Positions 50,445 through 60,173 of a stretch of DNA of 64,000 nucleotides are shown here, piece after piece (position 1 is the first letter of the stretch; each line of letters begins with the position of its first letter). The notes beneath the pieces were generated by a model. That model did not search any database, had not been told where the DNA came from, and was given only the letters and a program-made list of their open reading frames with translations. A program made the position numbers and the translations under genes. The stretch is from positions 496,001 to 560,000 of the forward strand of contig JAXLTC010000002.1 in assembly GCA_046330255.1 (NCBI GenBank), written 5' to 3'. Source of the stretch: JBBSBL01 sp046330255 (lineage in GTDB: Bacteria; Actinomycetota; Thermoleophilia; Solirubrobacterales; Solirubrobacteraceae).

Positions 50445-51923
50445 TCAGCGCGGCGCCGCCTTGACCTGCGGGTAGATCGTGGAGAAGCCGGGGACCTTGC
50501 CCTGCACGTTGCACGGCGGGGCGGGCACCGGCGGACCGCCGCCGAACATGAAGGACTTGACGCGGTCGACCAGCGGCGGCGTCGGCACCTTCGGTGGGGG
50601 TGGCGCGGGGAGCGCCGCGGTGGGCGCGGCCGGCTCGTTGTTCGGGACGCACTGGTTGTTCTGGTAGCCCTCCGCAAGGCCCTTGGCGAACGCTCCCGGC
50701 ACCGCGTACGCATTGGCGCGAGTCGACGAGATCCGGTGCGGGAAGGCGGCGAGCGAGTCAACGTTCGACGGGTTGGTCTGGCGCAGGTAGTGGAGGTTGT
50801 CGGCCGGCGAGGTGGCCTGCGTCGCGGCGGTCGCGTTCGCGAGGAACGCGGTCAGTTCCTGCTTGTAGAGGCCGACGAAGCTCAGCACCGGGTTGAGCTG
50901 GCGCAGGAACGGGTCCAGCTGGCCGAGCACCGGCGGCAGGTCGACCAGGACCGACTTGAGCCCGCCCACCCCGCTGGCCGAGACGTCGATCAGCGGGTTG
51001 AGATTGACGAACAGGCTGTTGAGCGGCCCGGCGAGGTTCCCTAGCGCGATCAGCGTCGGCGACAGCTGCTGCACGGCGGGGCGCAACTGATTGACGAGCG
51101 GGTTCGTGTTGCGCGCGAAGGCCGAGAGCGCCGCCAGCGTGAGCTGGGACTCGCGCTCGAACGTCGGCAGCGCCACGAACGTCGCCTGGAGGTCGGCGTT
51201 GCGCGCCGCGGTCGTGGCGAACACCGTGTTGGAGTTCGTGATCAGCGAGCGCAGCTGCCCGTCGCGCGCCGACAGCGCGTCGAACACCACGCCGGTGTTG
51301 CGGACCAGGCGCTGTACGGCGCGCGTCTGGGCGTTCAGCGTGGCCAGGAGCTCGGTGCCCGAGGAGGTGAAGCCGGGGAGGTTCCCGAACGCCGCGTTGA
51401 GATCCGACCCGCGTCCGGCGAGGCTGCCCGCGAGCGACTGCTGCCACTCCTCGAACGCCGCCCGCGTGGGCGCGTCGAAGGTCCGCAGGATCTCGTCGAA
51501 CTGGACCGCGGGCCGCACCTGCGCCCGCGGCAGCGTCCCGCCGTCCGGGAGGTTGTTCCCCTTGGTTCCCGGCGTCAGCTCGACGTAGGTCTCCCCCAGC
51601 AGCGTCTTCTGGCGCAGCAGCGCGCGCGCGTCGCGCGGGATCGGTGAGTAGCGGGGGTCGAGCTGCAGCGTTGCCTGGGTGGTGTTGCCGGGGCCGAGCT
51701 CGGTCGAGACGACCTTGCCCACCGGGACGCCCGAGATCCGCACGTCCGCCTGCTGGGCGAGGTTGGCGGCGTCGGGGAAGTTGACCTTGAGCTGATAGCC
51801 CTTGGCCTGGAAGGGGATCGGGCCGCCGAACGCGAGCCACAGGAACAGCAGCAGGCCGAAGCAGGAGAGCGCGAAGCCCACCATCACGAGCAGCCGGCCG
51901 AGTGTCGGAGCCTGCTTCTGCAC
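50445..51923 (-). CDS. MCE protein, sixth of the operon (MceF position)
   Basis: A 492-aa protein. One membrane helix (about 14-34) is followed by the MCE/MlaD beta domain (YQLKVNFPDAANLAQQADVR, then GVPVGKVVS), a helical region that forms the tunnel in MCE assemblies, and a Pro-rich tail with two Cys. GTG 51923 directly abuts the stop of the previous gene. In mycobacteria the sixth MCE protein is part of the heterohexameric lipid conduit. Confidence 0.9.
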   Translation of the reverse strand: MQKQAPTLGRLLVMVGFALSCFGLLLFLWLAFGGPIPFQAKGYQLKVNFPDAANLAQQADVRISGVPVGKVVSTELGPGNTTQATLQLDPRYSPIPRDARALLRQKTLLGETYVELTPGTKGNNLPDGGTLPRAQVRPAVQFDEILRTFDAPTRAAFEEWQQSLAGSLAGRGSDLNAAFGNLPGFTSSGTELLATLNAQTRAVQRLVRNTGVVFDALSARDGQLRSLITNSNTVFATTAARNADLQATFVALPTFERESQLTLAALSAFARNTNPLVNQLRPAVQQLSPTLIALGNLAGPLNSLFVNLNPLIDVSASGVGGLKSVLVDLPPVLGQLDPFLRQLNPVLSFVGLYKQELTAFLANATAATQATSPADNLHYLRQTNPSNVDSLAAFPHRISSTRANAYAVPGAFAKGLAEGYQNNQCVPNNEPAAPTAALPAPPPPKVPTPPLVDRVKSFMFGGGPPVPAPPCNVQGKVPGFSTIYPQVKAAPR

Positions 51924-53252
51924 CTAGCCTCCGGGGGCCGGGCAGACCGGCGGTCGGAGGAAGTCGACGAGCGTGCGCAAGGAGGGGAATCCCTGGCTGG
52001 TCAGGCCGTCGGCCAGGTTGGCGATGATCTCCATGCTCGCGCACGACACCTGGAACGTCCCGCGGCGGACCGCCCCGTTGCCGTCCTGGAGGCCGAACAG
52101 CCCGTCGGCGTTGTGGTTGGCCCACATCAGCGAGAACAGGAAGCTCTCGGCCGTGCCCGGCGGGTTGTAGGCGAGCTCGTTGAGCACGTAGTTCAGGTTC
52201 CTCGCCGTGGTCGTCAGGTTCGGCGTGGTCGCGGCGAGGTTGGCGGCCGCGGGCCGCAGGATCTGCACTATCGGCAGCAGCGTCCGCGAGTCGGGGCGCA
52301 GCTGGGTGGCGAGCACCGGCTCGGTCTGCTTGAAGAACGCCTGGGACTGCGTGAGCGACGGGCCCAGGGCGCGCGCCGCCGGCTGCAGCGCGTTCAGCGT
52401 CGGCCCGAGCACCGACGCGAGCCTGTCGGTCTTCACCAGCGCCGAGTTGGTGGCGGTGAGCGCGCCCGGCAGCAGCGCGAGCGTCTCGCGGATGTTCTGG
52501 TCCTGCGCGGCAAAATCGCGGAAGACCGCGTTCGAGGAGTCGACGAAGCCGGCGAGCTGGGTGTCCTTGCTGCCGAGCTCGTTCGCCAGGAGCTGGAAGT
52601 TGTGCGTCACCTGACGCACGTTGCGCGCGCGCGTCTGCAACAGCGAGGTGATCTTCTCGAGGTCGCGCGCGGTCGGGTCGAAGCGCCGCAGGGTCTGCGC
52701 GAGCGCGCGGCCGTTGCCCTTCAACGCCGCGCCGCCGCCGTTCAGCAGGAGTTGCAGGTAGTCGCGCGTGTCCGTGTCGAGCACCGCGAGGATCTCGTCG
52801 AGGTTCACATCCGGAGCGGTCTGCGAGATCGGGATCGTCGCTCCGCTGTGGAGCCTCGGGCCCGACGCGGGCGAGCCCGGGTCCATCTCGACGGCCATGT
52901 CCTTGAGCGCCGTCTTCGGGCGCAGCAGCATCGTGGCGTTCGGATACACCTTGGAGTACTTGGGCTCGATCTTCATCTCCACGATCGCGCGCCCGTTGTC
53001 GAGCTTCACGTTGGAGATCTCCCCGACACGGACGCCGGCGATGTTCACGGTCTGCCCCTGCCCCGGCGTCACGGCCTGGGCGGTGGAGAACTGCGCATTC
53101 AGCGTGTAGAAGTCCCGGCCGACGATCGGCACCCAGCCGGGCAGGTAGAAGCGCTGGTGGGAGAGGATGTAGCTGGCCACGAAGATCGCGAGGACCACGA
53201 GCACGACGATCGCGATGAAGTCCCGCAGGTGCTTGGAGATCGCCCGCTTCAC
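51924..53252 (-). CDS. MCE protein, fifth of the operon
   Basis: A 442-aa protein. The membrane helix (FIAIVVLVVLAIFVASYIL) is at 11-29. The MCE domain has LNAQFSTAQAVTPGQGQTVN and NIAGVRVGEISNV, followed by long helical repeats. GTG 53252 overlaps the previous stop. In mycobacteria the fifth member is usually a lipoprotein; no lipobox is seen here, only a plain transmembrane anchor. Confidence 0.9.
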   Translation of the reverse strand: MKRAISKHLRDFIAIVVLVVLAIFVASYILSHQRFYLPGWVPIVGRDFYTLNAQFSTAQAVTPGQGQTVNIAGVRVGEISNVKLDNGRAIVEMKIEPKYSKVYPNATMLLRPKTALKDMAVEMDPGSPASGPRLHSGATIPISQTAPDVNLDEILAVLDTDTRDYLQLLLNGGGAALKGNGRALAQTLRRFDPTARDLEKITSLLQTRARNVRQVTHNFQLLANELGSKDTQLAGFVDSSNAVFRDFAAQDQNIRETLALLPGALTATNSALVKTDRLASVLGPTLNALQPAARALGPSLTQSQAFFKQTEPVLATQLRPDSRTLLPIVQILRPAAANLAATTPNLTTTARNLNYVLNELAYNPPGTAESFLFSLMWANHNADGLFGLQDGNGAVRRGTFQVSCASMEIIANLADGLTSQGFPSLRTLVDFLRPPVCPAPGG

Positions 53253-54874
53253 GGCTTCGCCTCGGCGGCCGGGCTGGACACTGACGCCCCGGCCGCGCCG
53301 CGGGTGGCGGTCGAGGCGCCGCCGGCCGAGCGCGTGGAGCGCTTCGCGGTCGTGGCCTTCGCCGCTCCCGCCGTCGCGGGCGGCTTGCCCTGGCGGTCGG
53401 GCGGTCCCTTGGAGAGCGGCCCCATCAGGTCGGGAAGCTTCTGCTTGTAGCAGGGGACCGTCGGCCGGTAGGGCGGCAGCTTCTTCACGAACTTGGGCGC
53501 CGTCCCGAGCGGCGGCTCTACGAAGTTGCCGTAGATGGTGTCGCCCGAGCCGCCGGACATCGGGCCCGCCACCACGCCGACCGGACCACCGCCGATCTGG
53601 AAGTGCACGTACTGGCCGTTGGCGTCGTAGTTCTGGCCCTCGCTGGCCAGCCCCACGAGCGAGTACCAGAACTCCTTGTAGCTCTCCTTGCCGGTGTTGA
53701 CCGCCCCGTCGGAGATCTTCAGGTCGCCCGCCGGCAGGATCACGTTGCTGAGGCACTTGTTGACGGTGTTGATCTGCGGCAGGAACTTGAGCTGCCCGCC
53801 GACGGTCTGCGCGAGCGACTCCGTCGTCGGCTGGAGCTGGGCGAGAAGCCCGCCGAGCTCGCTGGAGCCGAGCAGCGGCTGCGCTTGGGCGAGCCAGGGC
53901 ATGGCGGCCGCGATCGTCGCGGGCGTGGCCTCGACGCCGGGAATGATCTCGCGCGCGAACGCGCGCGTTGAGGGGAACGCGGCGTTCAGGGACGTGAAGG
54001 CCTTGTTCGCGTTCGCCAGCGTGGTCGGCAGGATGCGGATCGCCGCGGAGAGGTTGGAGCTCTGCGACGCGGTGGCGGCCATCGTCGTGTTGAAGTTCGT
54101 CACGAGGTCCTGGAGCTGGACCTCGCGCGAGGCGAGCTGGGCCGAGGTCTTTGCGAGGCCCGTGACGAGCTTGCTCAGATCGTCGGGCCGGACCCCGAGC
54201 AGCGCCTGGTTGACGATCGCGACGCCCTTGAGCGCGCCGGGGCTGTAGCGCAGCGAGGAGTTCAGCGCCTGGCCGCCCGTCTTGCCCCGCACGTCCGGAT
54301 CCTGCGTGGCGTCCTCCGCCGCGGTCGGCTTGGTGTCCAGGCCCTCGCCGAGCCCGATCAGCAGGCTCTGGAGGCTCCCGCGCGTGTCCTGCTGAAGCGA
54401 GGTGAGGACCTGGTCCAGCTGCACCGGCGTCGCGGTCTGCGTCACCGGGATCGTGTCGCCGTCGTGCACCTCCGGCGTGTTCGGCGAGCCCGGGCGGAGA
54501 TCGACGAAGAAGTTGCCCTCGAGGAAGATGCGGGGGCGGATCTTGAGCTGGGCGTCCTTGTGGATCGGGAGGCCGTTGTCGTCGATCTCCATCGTCACGA
54601 CCGCGGAGTTGGTGTCCTTGTAGCGCTCCACGTCGACGACCTTGCCCACGTTCACGCCCGCGATGCGCACCGGGGAGTCCAGGCGAATGGAGTTGGCGGA
54701 CTGGAAGACGGCCTTGACCTGGAAGCCGCTCGTGAACGGGATGTGCTTCGTGAAGCCGAGGTAGGTGACGATTCCGACCACCACGAGCGCGATCGCGCCC
54801 ACCTTGAACGGGCTGGCGCCGCGCCGGTCCTTGCGCGGGACTCGCTTGCCGTCGGGTCCGGTCGTCTTCGCCAT
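53249..54874 (-). CDS. MCE protein, fourth of the operon
   Basis: A 541-aa protein, the longest of the six. A basic N-terminus leads to a membrane helix (about 24-41), then the MCE domain with FQVKAVFQSANSIRLDSPVR and IAGVNVGKVVDVERY, helical repeats (about 150-380), and a C-terminal tail rich in Ala, Thr and Lys. Its ATG follows directly after the preceding stop, so the message is continuous. Confidence 0.9.
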   Translation of the reverse strand: MAKTTGPDGKRVPRKDRRGASPFKVGAIALVVVGIVTYLGFTKHIPFTSGFQVKAVFQSANSIRLDSPVRIAGVNVGKVVDVERYKDTNSAVVTMEIDDNGLPIHKDAQLKIRPRIFLEGNFFVDLRPGSPNTPEVHDGDTIPVTQTATPVQLDQVLTSLQQDTRGSLQSLLIGLGEGLDTKPTAAEDATQDPDVRGKTGGQALNSSLRYSPGALKGVAIVNQALLGVRPDDLSKLVTGLAKTSAQLASREVQLQDLVTNFNTTMAATASQSSNLSAAIRILPTTLANANKAFTSLNAAFPSTRAFAREIIPGVEATPATIAAAMPWLAQAQPLLGSSELGGLLAQLQPTTESLAQTVGGQLKFLPQINTVNKCLSNVILPAGDLKISDGAVNTGKESYKEFWYSLVGLASEGQNYDANGQYVHFQIGGGPVGVVAGPMSGGSGDTIYGNFVEPPLGTAPKFVKKLPPYRPTVPCYKQKLPDLMGPLSKGPPDRQGKPPATAGAAKATTAKRSTRSAGGASTATRGAAGASVSSPAAEAKP

Positions 54875-56296
54875 CTACTTCACCGGGCTCGTCGTGATGT
54901 CGCGGAAGTTGGTCGTCTGCTTCGGCGGGCCGATCTGCTGCTGGCCCGGCTGGAAGACCTCGTTCCCGGCGCCGCAGATCTTGGGCTGGCCCGGCGCGGC
55001 GGTGTACGGATACGGGTTGACGCTCAGGTAGTTGGACCCGATCTTCCCTTCGGTCGGCCCGTTCGCCTGGGCGCTGGACGGGCCGCCGAGGCTGTTCGGG
55101 CCGAACGCGTTGAGGACGATGATCGCCCGCTGGAAGGTCCCGGTCGCGTCGCCCTCGCTGAGCAGGCTCGCCGTGTTGCGGAAGAACAGGCTGGCGTAGT
55201 TGCAGAAGGTCTGCGCGGGCGTGGCGTACGCGAGCGTTGGGTTCAGCGTCTGGGTGGTGTTCGTCAGCGCCGAGATCCCGAGGTTGGTGCGCGGGTCCTG
55301 GGAGAACGTCTGGACGGCCGTGGTCAGGGACGCGAGCTGCTCGTTCAGCTCGATCGAGCGCTTGAGCGTGGGCGTGCCGATGGTCAAGGCGCTGGCGAGC
55401 GTGGGGGCGGACTTCTGAAGTGCCTGGACTCCCGGCTGCAGCTCGGCGAACAGCAGCGTGCTGTTGCGCAGGAACGGGCGCTGGACCGGGAACGAGCGGA
55501 TCGCCTCCTCGAGCGCCGGCGGGCCGCCGACGATCGATGCCTGGATCGAGGGCGTGACCGCCTCCAGCGCCGTGAAAGTCGCGTCGAGGTTGCGGAACAG
55601 CGCCGCCTGGGTCTCGGCGACCGGCGCCACGATCCGCGCGGTCCGCTCCAGCGCGGGGAAGAAGCCGGCCAGGTCCGTGCGCCGCGCGGCGAGCGTCCGC
55701 ATGACCGGCTCGAGGTTGCGCAGCAGCGGGTCGAGATCGCGCAGCGCGGAGTTGAGGTCGCCACCCCGCCCGGCGAGCGCGTTGCCGGTCTCGTCGAGGT
55801 TGACCTTCGCGGCCGCGCGCGTCGGCGCGCTGAACATGTTGAAGACCTGATCGATTTCCACCGGCTGGGGCTTGGCCTGCGTCAGCGGGATCGTGGCGCC
55901 GTCCTCGTAGCCCTGGCTCGAGCGCCCGCGCGTGATCTGCACGAATTTCAGGCCGAGCGCGGAGCGCGGGCGGACGAGCACGGTCGAGTCGTCCGGCAGT
56001 GGCTCGATCGACTTCTCGAGCTTCATCTTCACCAGCGCGGTCACCGAGCCGTTCGGGTGCGTCTGCGGAGTGATCTCGCTCACCTGTCCGACGCGCGTGC
56101 CGCCGACCCGGACGTCGTTCCCCTTGACGAGGTTCGCCGCGTCGGGCAACTCCGCCGTGAGCTGGTAGCTGGGCACGAACGGCAGGCCCTCGTTCGCGTT
56201 GTAGGCGAGGAACACGGCCACGACCGTGACCAGCACGGTCGCCGCGCCGATCAGCACGGGGTTCGCGGCGACCGAGGTGGAGCGGCGGCGGCTCAC
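54875..56296 (-). CDS. MCE protein, third of the operon
   Basis: A 473-aa protein with a membrane helix at about 14-31 (LIGAATVLVTVVAVFLAY), the MCE domain YQLTAELPDAANLVKGNDVR and VGGTRVGQVSEI, and helical repeats with leucine-rich spacing. Two Cys lie in the C-terminal third. GTG 56296 overlaps the previous stop (GTGA). Confidence 0.9.
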   Translation of the reverse strand: MSRRRSTSVAANPVLIGAATVLVTVVAVFLAYNANEGLPFVPSYQLTAELPDAANLVKGNDVRVGGTRVGQVSEITPQTHPNGSVTALVKMKLEKSIEPLPDDSTVLVRPRSALGLKFVQITRGRSSQGYEDGATIPLTQAKPQPVEIDQVFNMFSAPTRAAAKVNLDETGNALAGRGGDLNSALRDLDPLLRNLEPVMRTLAARRTDLAGFFPALERTARIVAPVAETQAALFRNLDATFTALEAVTPSIQASIVGGPPALEEAIRSFPVQRPFLRNSTLLFAELQPGVQALQKSAPTLASALTIGTPTLKRSIELNEQLASLTTAVQTFSQDPRTNLGISALTNTTQTLNPTLAYATPAQTFCNYASLFFRNTASLLSEGDATGTFQRAIIVLNAFGPNSLGGPSSAQANGPTEGKIGSNYLSVNPYPYTAAPGQPKICGAGNEVFQPGQQQIGPPKQTTNFRDITTSPVK

Positions 56297-57789
56297 TGCG
56301 AGCCCCCGAGCAGGTAGTCGAGCACTCCCGCCTTTGCGCGATCCTGCGGCGTCTCGCGGGGCGCCGCGGTGCCGGCGGCCTTGGGCGGTGCCGGCAGCCG
56401 CTCGGCCGGGGCCGCGCCACCCGCTCCGGTGGCTTCCGGCGAGGCCGGCGCACCCGCCTGGGGCGCGCGGCCGAGGGCCCGGATGTTCGCCAGCGCCCGT
56501 GCTCGATCGGCGGCGGGAGAGACCGTTGCGCGCGACGCCTCGGGCCCGGCGAAGTTCGCCCCGCAACCGGATCCCGGATCGAACGTGGTGCCCGGCGTGG
56601 AGCAGGCCGCGACCTGGGCCGTCAGGATCTCCGCCCGGAGGTAGTGCCCGAAGCGGTCGAACCCGTTCGTCGCTGCGGCCGTGTAGTACGCGAAGCGCAT
56701 CAGGAACTCGAACCCGCCCGTCTTGCGCAGGCTGGAGGTGAGCGCGCCGAGGTTCGACGCCACGGGCCGCAGCGTCTGCGACAGCGTGTTGACGGCCGAG
56801 ATCGTCGGCTTGGATGCGGTAAGCGTGCGCGCGGCCGTGTCGGTTGTGGTCCCCAGCGACTCGAAGGCCGGAATCGCGGCGGCGGAGAACGGGCCGAGCT
56901 GCTCCACCATCGTGTTGACCGACGGCGCGACGCTGCCGAGGTCCGCGAACACGGGAGTCGCCTGGTCGGCGAACGCGCTCAGGTCGTTGACCGTCGGGGT
57001 CAGCTGGCGCAGGAACGGCGGCAGCAGCCGCAGGTTCTCCTGAAGCGCGGCGCCCTTCTCGGCCGTGGCGCGGCCGACCGCGTTGGCGGAGTTGATGAAG
57101 CCGCGGACCTGTGCGCGGTCGCGCGCGAGCGGGGCGAGGACGGTGTCCGACTCGGTCGCGAGGTTCGCCAGGATCTTGTTCTGCTTCGCGAGGATCGCGA
57201 GCACCTGGTCGGTTTGCTGGAGCGCCGGATTGGCCCGCTTGATCGCCGCGTTGAGCCCCACCCCGTTCGCGGCGAAGCCCACGCCGAACTCGTTGAGGAT
57301 CACGCCGAGCCGCTGGCGCTGCGGCACGCGCATGATGTCGTTGATCAGGTCGATCCCGACCGGCGAAGACGTATTGGCGAGCGGGAGCAGGTACTGGCCC
57401 TTGCCGGGGCCCTCCTCGATCTTGCGCAGCGGCGGCGCCTCGGGCTGACCCGCGGCGCGCGGCAGCGTCGGGTCGCACTCGACGTACTGCTCGCCGATCA
57501 GCGACTGCGGCCGGATCGTGCAGTGGGCGTCGGTGCGGAAGTCCTGGTAGCCGCCGTCGGTGATGTCGAGAACGACCGCGGCCTTCTTGTCCGGCGTCAC
57601 GTCGAGCGACTGGATGGTCCCGACCGGCACGCCCGCGATGCGGACCTGCTCGCCGGTCGTCACCGAGTTCGCCGTGTCGAAGATCGCGCGGACCAGATAT
57701 GTACCGCCGTCGTCCTTCGCGCCGGTGCCGACGACCAGGATCACCAGGCCGGCGGCGAGCACGAGCGCGATTGCGAAGATGCGCCTCAT
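56293..57789 (-). CDS. MCE protein, second of the operon
   Basis: A 498-aa protein. A short N-terminal membrane helix (IFAIALVLAAGLVILVVG) leads to the MCE domain (YLVRAIFDTANSVTTGEQVR, IAGVPVGTIQSLDV), which contains two Cys, THC.. and EC.., not found in its siblings. Helical repeats are followed by a Pro/Ala-rich tail of about 90 residues. ATG 57789 overlaps the previous stop (ATGA). Confidence 0.9.
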   Translation of the reverse strand: MRRIFAIALVLAAGLVILVVGTGAKDDGGTYLVRAIFDTANSVTTGEQVRIAGVPVGTIQSLDVTPDKKAAVVLDITDGGYQDFRTDAHCTIRPQSLIGEQYVECDPTLPRAAGQPEAPPLRKIEEGPGKGQYLLPLANTSSPVGIDLINDIMRVPQRQRLGVILNEFGVGFAANGVGLNAAIKRANPALQQTDQVLAILAKQNKILANLATESDTVLAPLARDRAQVRGFINSANAVGRATAEKGAALQENLRLLPPFLRQLTPTVNDLSAFADQATPVFADLGSVAPSVNTMVEQLGPFSAAAIPAFESLGTTTDTAARTLTASKPTISAVNTLSQTLRPVASNLGALTSSLRKTGGFEFLMRFAYYTAAATNGFDRFGHYLRAEILTAQVAACSTPGTTFDPGSGCGANFAGPEASRATVSPAADRARALANIRALGRAPQAGAPASPEATGAGGAAPAERLPAPPKAAGTAAPRETPQDRAKAGVLDYLLGGSQ

Positions 57790-59144
57790 GGCGCGCTCGG
57801 CGGGATCTGGCTCGGGTCGCAGTCGAGCGTGCCGCCCTCGGTGAACGGCGAGGACCCGTCGGGCGCCGCCTGCGTGGCCGCGCCCGGGCAGCGCTCGTAG
57901 TTGCCGGTCCCGTGCGGGATCGTCTGGTAGATGGACAGCCGCTCGGCCGGTGGCAGCACCGTGAGCGTCCCGCCGGTCGGAGACGGGTTGTACTTGTAGG
58001 AGTTGAACACCGGGAAGACGCGGGCCTGATGGCCGTTGACGTCGTACCACGACGCGCCCTGGCCGAAGTCGCGGAACCAGCCGACGAGATCGGGCGCGTA
58101 GGGCCTGGCGAACGTGATCACGGGCTGGGACTTCTTCAGCGCGGCGATCGCGCTGCTCTTGACGTCGGACGTGTCGCTCGCCAGTTGCGGCGCGTTGCGG
58201 AACGTGTCGGTCAGGTCGTTGTCGGGCCCAGGCAGGTGGACGATGTCGCTGAAGTCGGTGACCGCCGGCACCGCCTCGGTGACCACCGGCCGCAGCGCGG
58301 CGAAGAAGGGCGCCAGGTTGACGGTCGCCGGCTTGCTCACGTTCACCAGGGTCGTGACGTCCGCCAGCGTCGAGCGCAGATTCACGAACGTCGTGTTCGC
58401 GCGCCGCAGCGTGATCGGCAGCAGCGCCAGCGCCTGCGAGAACGACGTGTTCTCCGACGCGATCGCGGATGCCGTCTGGTTGGCGTTGCCGATCAGGTCC
58501 GAGATCTCGCCGCTGCGCTCCGAGAGAGCGGTGACCACGCGCGAGCTGTCGACCACGGCCCGCGTCAGCGTGCTCTGGCTCTGCGTGAGCTGGCCGAAGA
58601 CGGCCGCCGAAGTGGAGATGGCCGGGTTGAAGTAGAGGGCCGAGAGGTTCGCCTGGCGCTCCTTGCCCGTGTACCACTGGGCGGAGCCCTTGAAGAAGCG
58701 CGAGAGCCCGGTGCGCGTCGGCTTGTCGAGCGTGTCGAAGAGCTGGTCGAGGTCGACGACCGAGGTCGTGCGGTTGGTCCCGATCGTGCCGTCGTCGGGG
58801 ATCTTCGGCGCGTTGTTCGGGCCCGGCGAGAGCGCGATGTAGCGGTTGGCCACGCCGGAGAGCGACGTGAGCCGGATCACTCCGGTGGTCCCCTCGTGCA
58901 GCGGCGCGAAGCCGTCCTCGACCGTGACCTTGATCTCGGCCTGGTTGTGGTCGGTCAGCTGGATGTCGTCGACGTTGCCGACCCGGCGCCCGCCGACCTG
59001 CACGTCGTCGCCCTTGACCAGTTGCCCGGCGGTCTCGAAGATCAGCTTGTACTGGTGGCCGCCGTTCCCGCTGAGCAGCACGACCGCGACCACGATGGCC
59101 GCCACCACGAGCGCGCCGAGCGCTGCTCCGCGAGCGACGGTCAC
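57786..59144 (-). CDS. MCE protein, first of the operon (MceA position)
   Basis: A 452-aa protein. A membrane helix at 7-25 is followed by the MCE domain (YKLIFETAGQLVKGDDVQVG, GRRVGNVDDIQLTD), helical repeats and a short Cys-containing tail. It starts at GTG 59144, 61 bases after the ATPase gene. The gap contains CAGGGAACGCGTGACC-type sequence with a weak ribosome site. Confidence 0.9.
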   Translation of the reverse strand: MTVARGAALGALVVAAIVVAVVLLSGNGGHQYKLIFETAGQLVKGDDVQVGGRRVGNVDDIQLTDHNQAEIKVTVEDGFAPLHEGTTGVIRLTSLSGVANRYIALSPGPNNAPKIPDDGTIGTNRTTSVVDLDQLFDTLDKPTRTGLSRFFKGSAQWYTGKERQANLSALYFNPAISTSAAVFGQLTQSQSTLTRAVVDSSRVVTALSERSGEISDLIGNANQTASAIASENTSFSQALALLPITLRRANTTFVNLRSTLADVTTLVNVSKPATVNLAPFFAALRPVVTEAVPAVTDFSDIVHLPGPDNDLTDTFRNAPQLASDTSDVKSSAIAALKKSQPVITFARPYAPDLVGWFRDFGQGASWYDVNGHQARVFPVFNSYKYNPSPTGGTLTVLPPAERLSIYQTIPHGTGNYERCPGAATQAAPDGSSPFTEGGTLDCDPSQIPPSAP

Positions 59145-59205
59145 GCGTTCCCTGACTTGAGTCTGAGGCTGAGGTCGAGGCTCATGCTTTTCCGCGGCGG
59201 GCTGC

Positions 59206-60171
59206 CTACTCCATCCCCAGCGGCCCTTGCGACTCGCCGGAGAGGAACTGACGGACGAACGCGTTGTCGGAGTTGAACAACTCCTGCGCGGGGCCGGACT
59301 CGACGATCTTCCCGCGCCAGAGGACCGAGATGTGCTCGGCGACCCGGCGCGCGCTCGCGATGTCGTGCGTGATCACGACGTAGGCGCCGCCGTTCTCCTC
59401 GTGGATCTCCTGGATCAGCTCGCACAGCAGCGCGGTGCGGACGGGGTCCAGCCCCGAGTCCGGCTCGTCGAAGAGCACGATGTCCGGGTCGAGGACCAGC
59501 GCGCGCGCGAAGCCGGCGCGCTTGCGCATCCCGCCGGAGAGCTCGTTGGGCATCTTGTCGTTCGCGTCGCCCAGGCCCACCTCGGAGAGGCGGCGGTTGA
59601 CGATCTCTCCGATCTCCTCCTCGCTCTTGTCGGTGTGCTGGCGCAGCGGGAACGCGACGTTGTCGTAGAGGTTCATCGAGCCGAACAGCGCGCCGTCCTG
59701 GAACAGCACCCCGAACTTCTTGCGCATGTCGAAAAGCTCGTCGTCCAGCAGGTTGGGCACCGACTGGCCGTGGACGAGGATGTCGCCCTCGTCCGGGTAG
59801 AGGAGCCCGACCATGTGCTTGATGCAGACCGACTTGCCCGTGCCCGACGGGCCGAGGATCATCGAGATCCGGTCCTCGGGGAGCGACATGTTCAGGCCGC
59901 GCAGGATCCGGTTGCGCCCGAAGGCCTTGTGCACGTCGATGAACTCGATCGCCGCCTCGCCCGAGTCGTGCTGGCGCCCGGTGTGCCAGCGGAACTCGTC
60001 GTCCTCGGGCTCGGCGCCGCCCCGCGTCCCGGAGACCTCGGTCGCTCCCGCTTCGTCGCGTCCGGGCGGCGGCGCGGACGACGCACCCGCCGGCTCCTCG
60101 CCGGCGTCCGGAGGCTCGACGTCTCCCCGGTCGGGCGGGGGCTCCCGCTCCTCGTCGCTGAAACGGGTCAA
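59206..60171 (-). CDS. Mce/Mla-type ABC transporter ATPase (MlaF/MceG-like)
   Basis: A 321-aa ATPase. Walker A LGPSGTGKSVCIKHMVG is near residue 110, Q-loop FGVLFQDGALFGS, signature LSGGMRKRAGFARAL, Walker B VLFDEPDSGLDPV and switch His VVITHDIASA. TTG 60171 is chosen because GGAGG stands exactly six bases upstream, within the end of the permease gene. This start yields a ~75-residue acidic, Pro/Gly-rich N-terminal extension not present in E. coli MlaF. It energises lipid transfer through the MCE conduit. Confidence 0.9.
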   Translation of the reverse strand: MTRFSDEEREPPPDRGDVEPPDAGEEPAGASSAPPPGRDEAGATEVSGTRGGAEPEDDEFRWHTGRQHDSGEAAIEFIDVHKAFGRNRILRGLNMSLPEDRISMILGPSGTGKSVCIKHMVGLLYPDEGDILVHGQSVPNLLDDELFDMRKKFGVLFQDGALFGSMNLYDNVAFPLRQHTDKSEEEIGEIVNRRLSEVGLGDANDKMPNELSGGMRKRAGFARALVLDPDIVLFDEPDSGLDPVRTALLCELIQEIHEENGGAYVVITHDIASARRVAEHISVLWRGKIVESGPAQELFNSDNAFVRQFLSGESQGPLGME

Positions 60172-60173
60172 GG

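Noticed and set aside
51924..56453. A 1509-codon minus-strand open frame across several mce genes
   Set aside because: Only its last third reads as an MCE protein. The rest is an off-frame reading of the neighbouring mce genes with random Arg/Ala/Gly-rich composition, typical of high-GC DNA.
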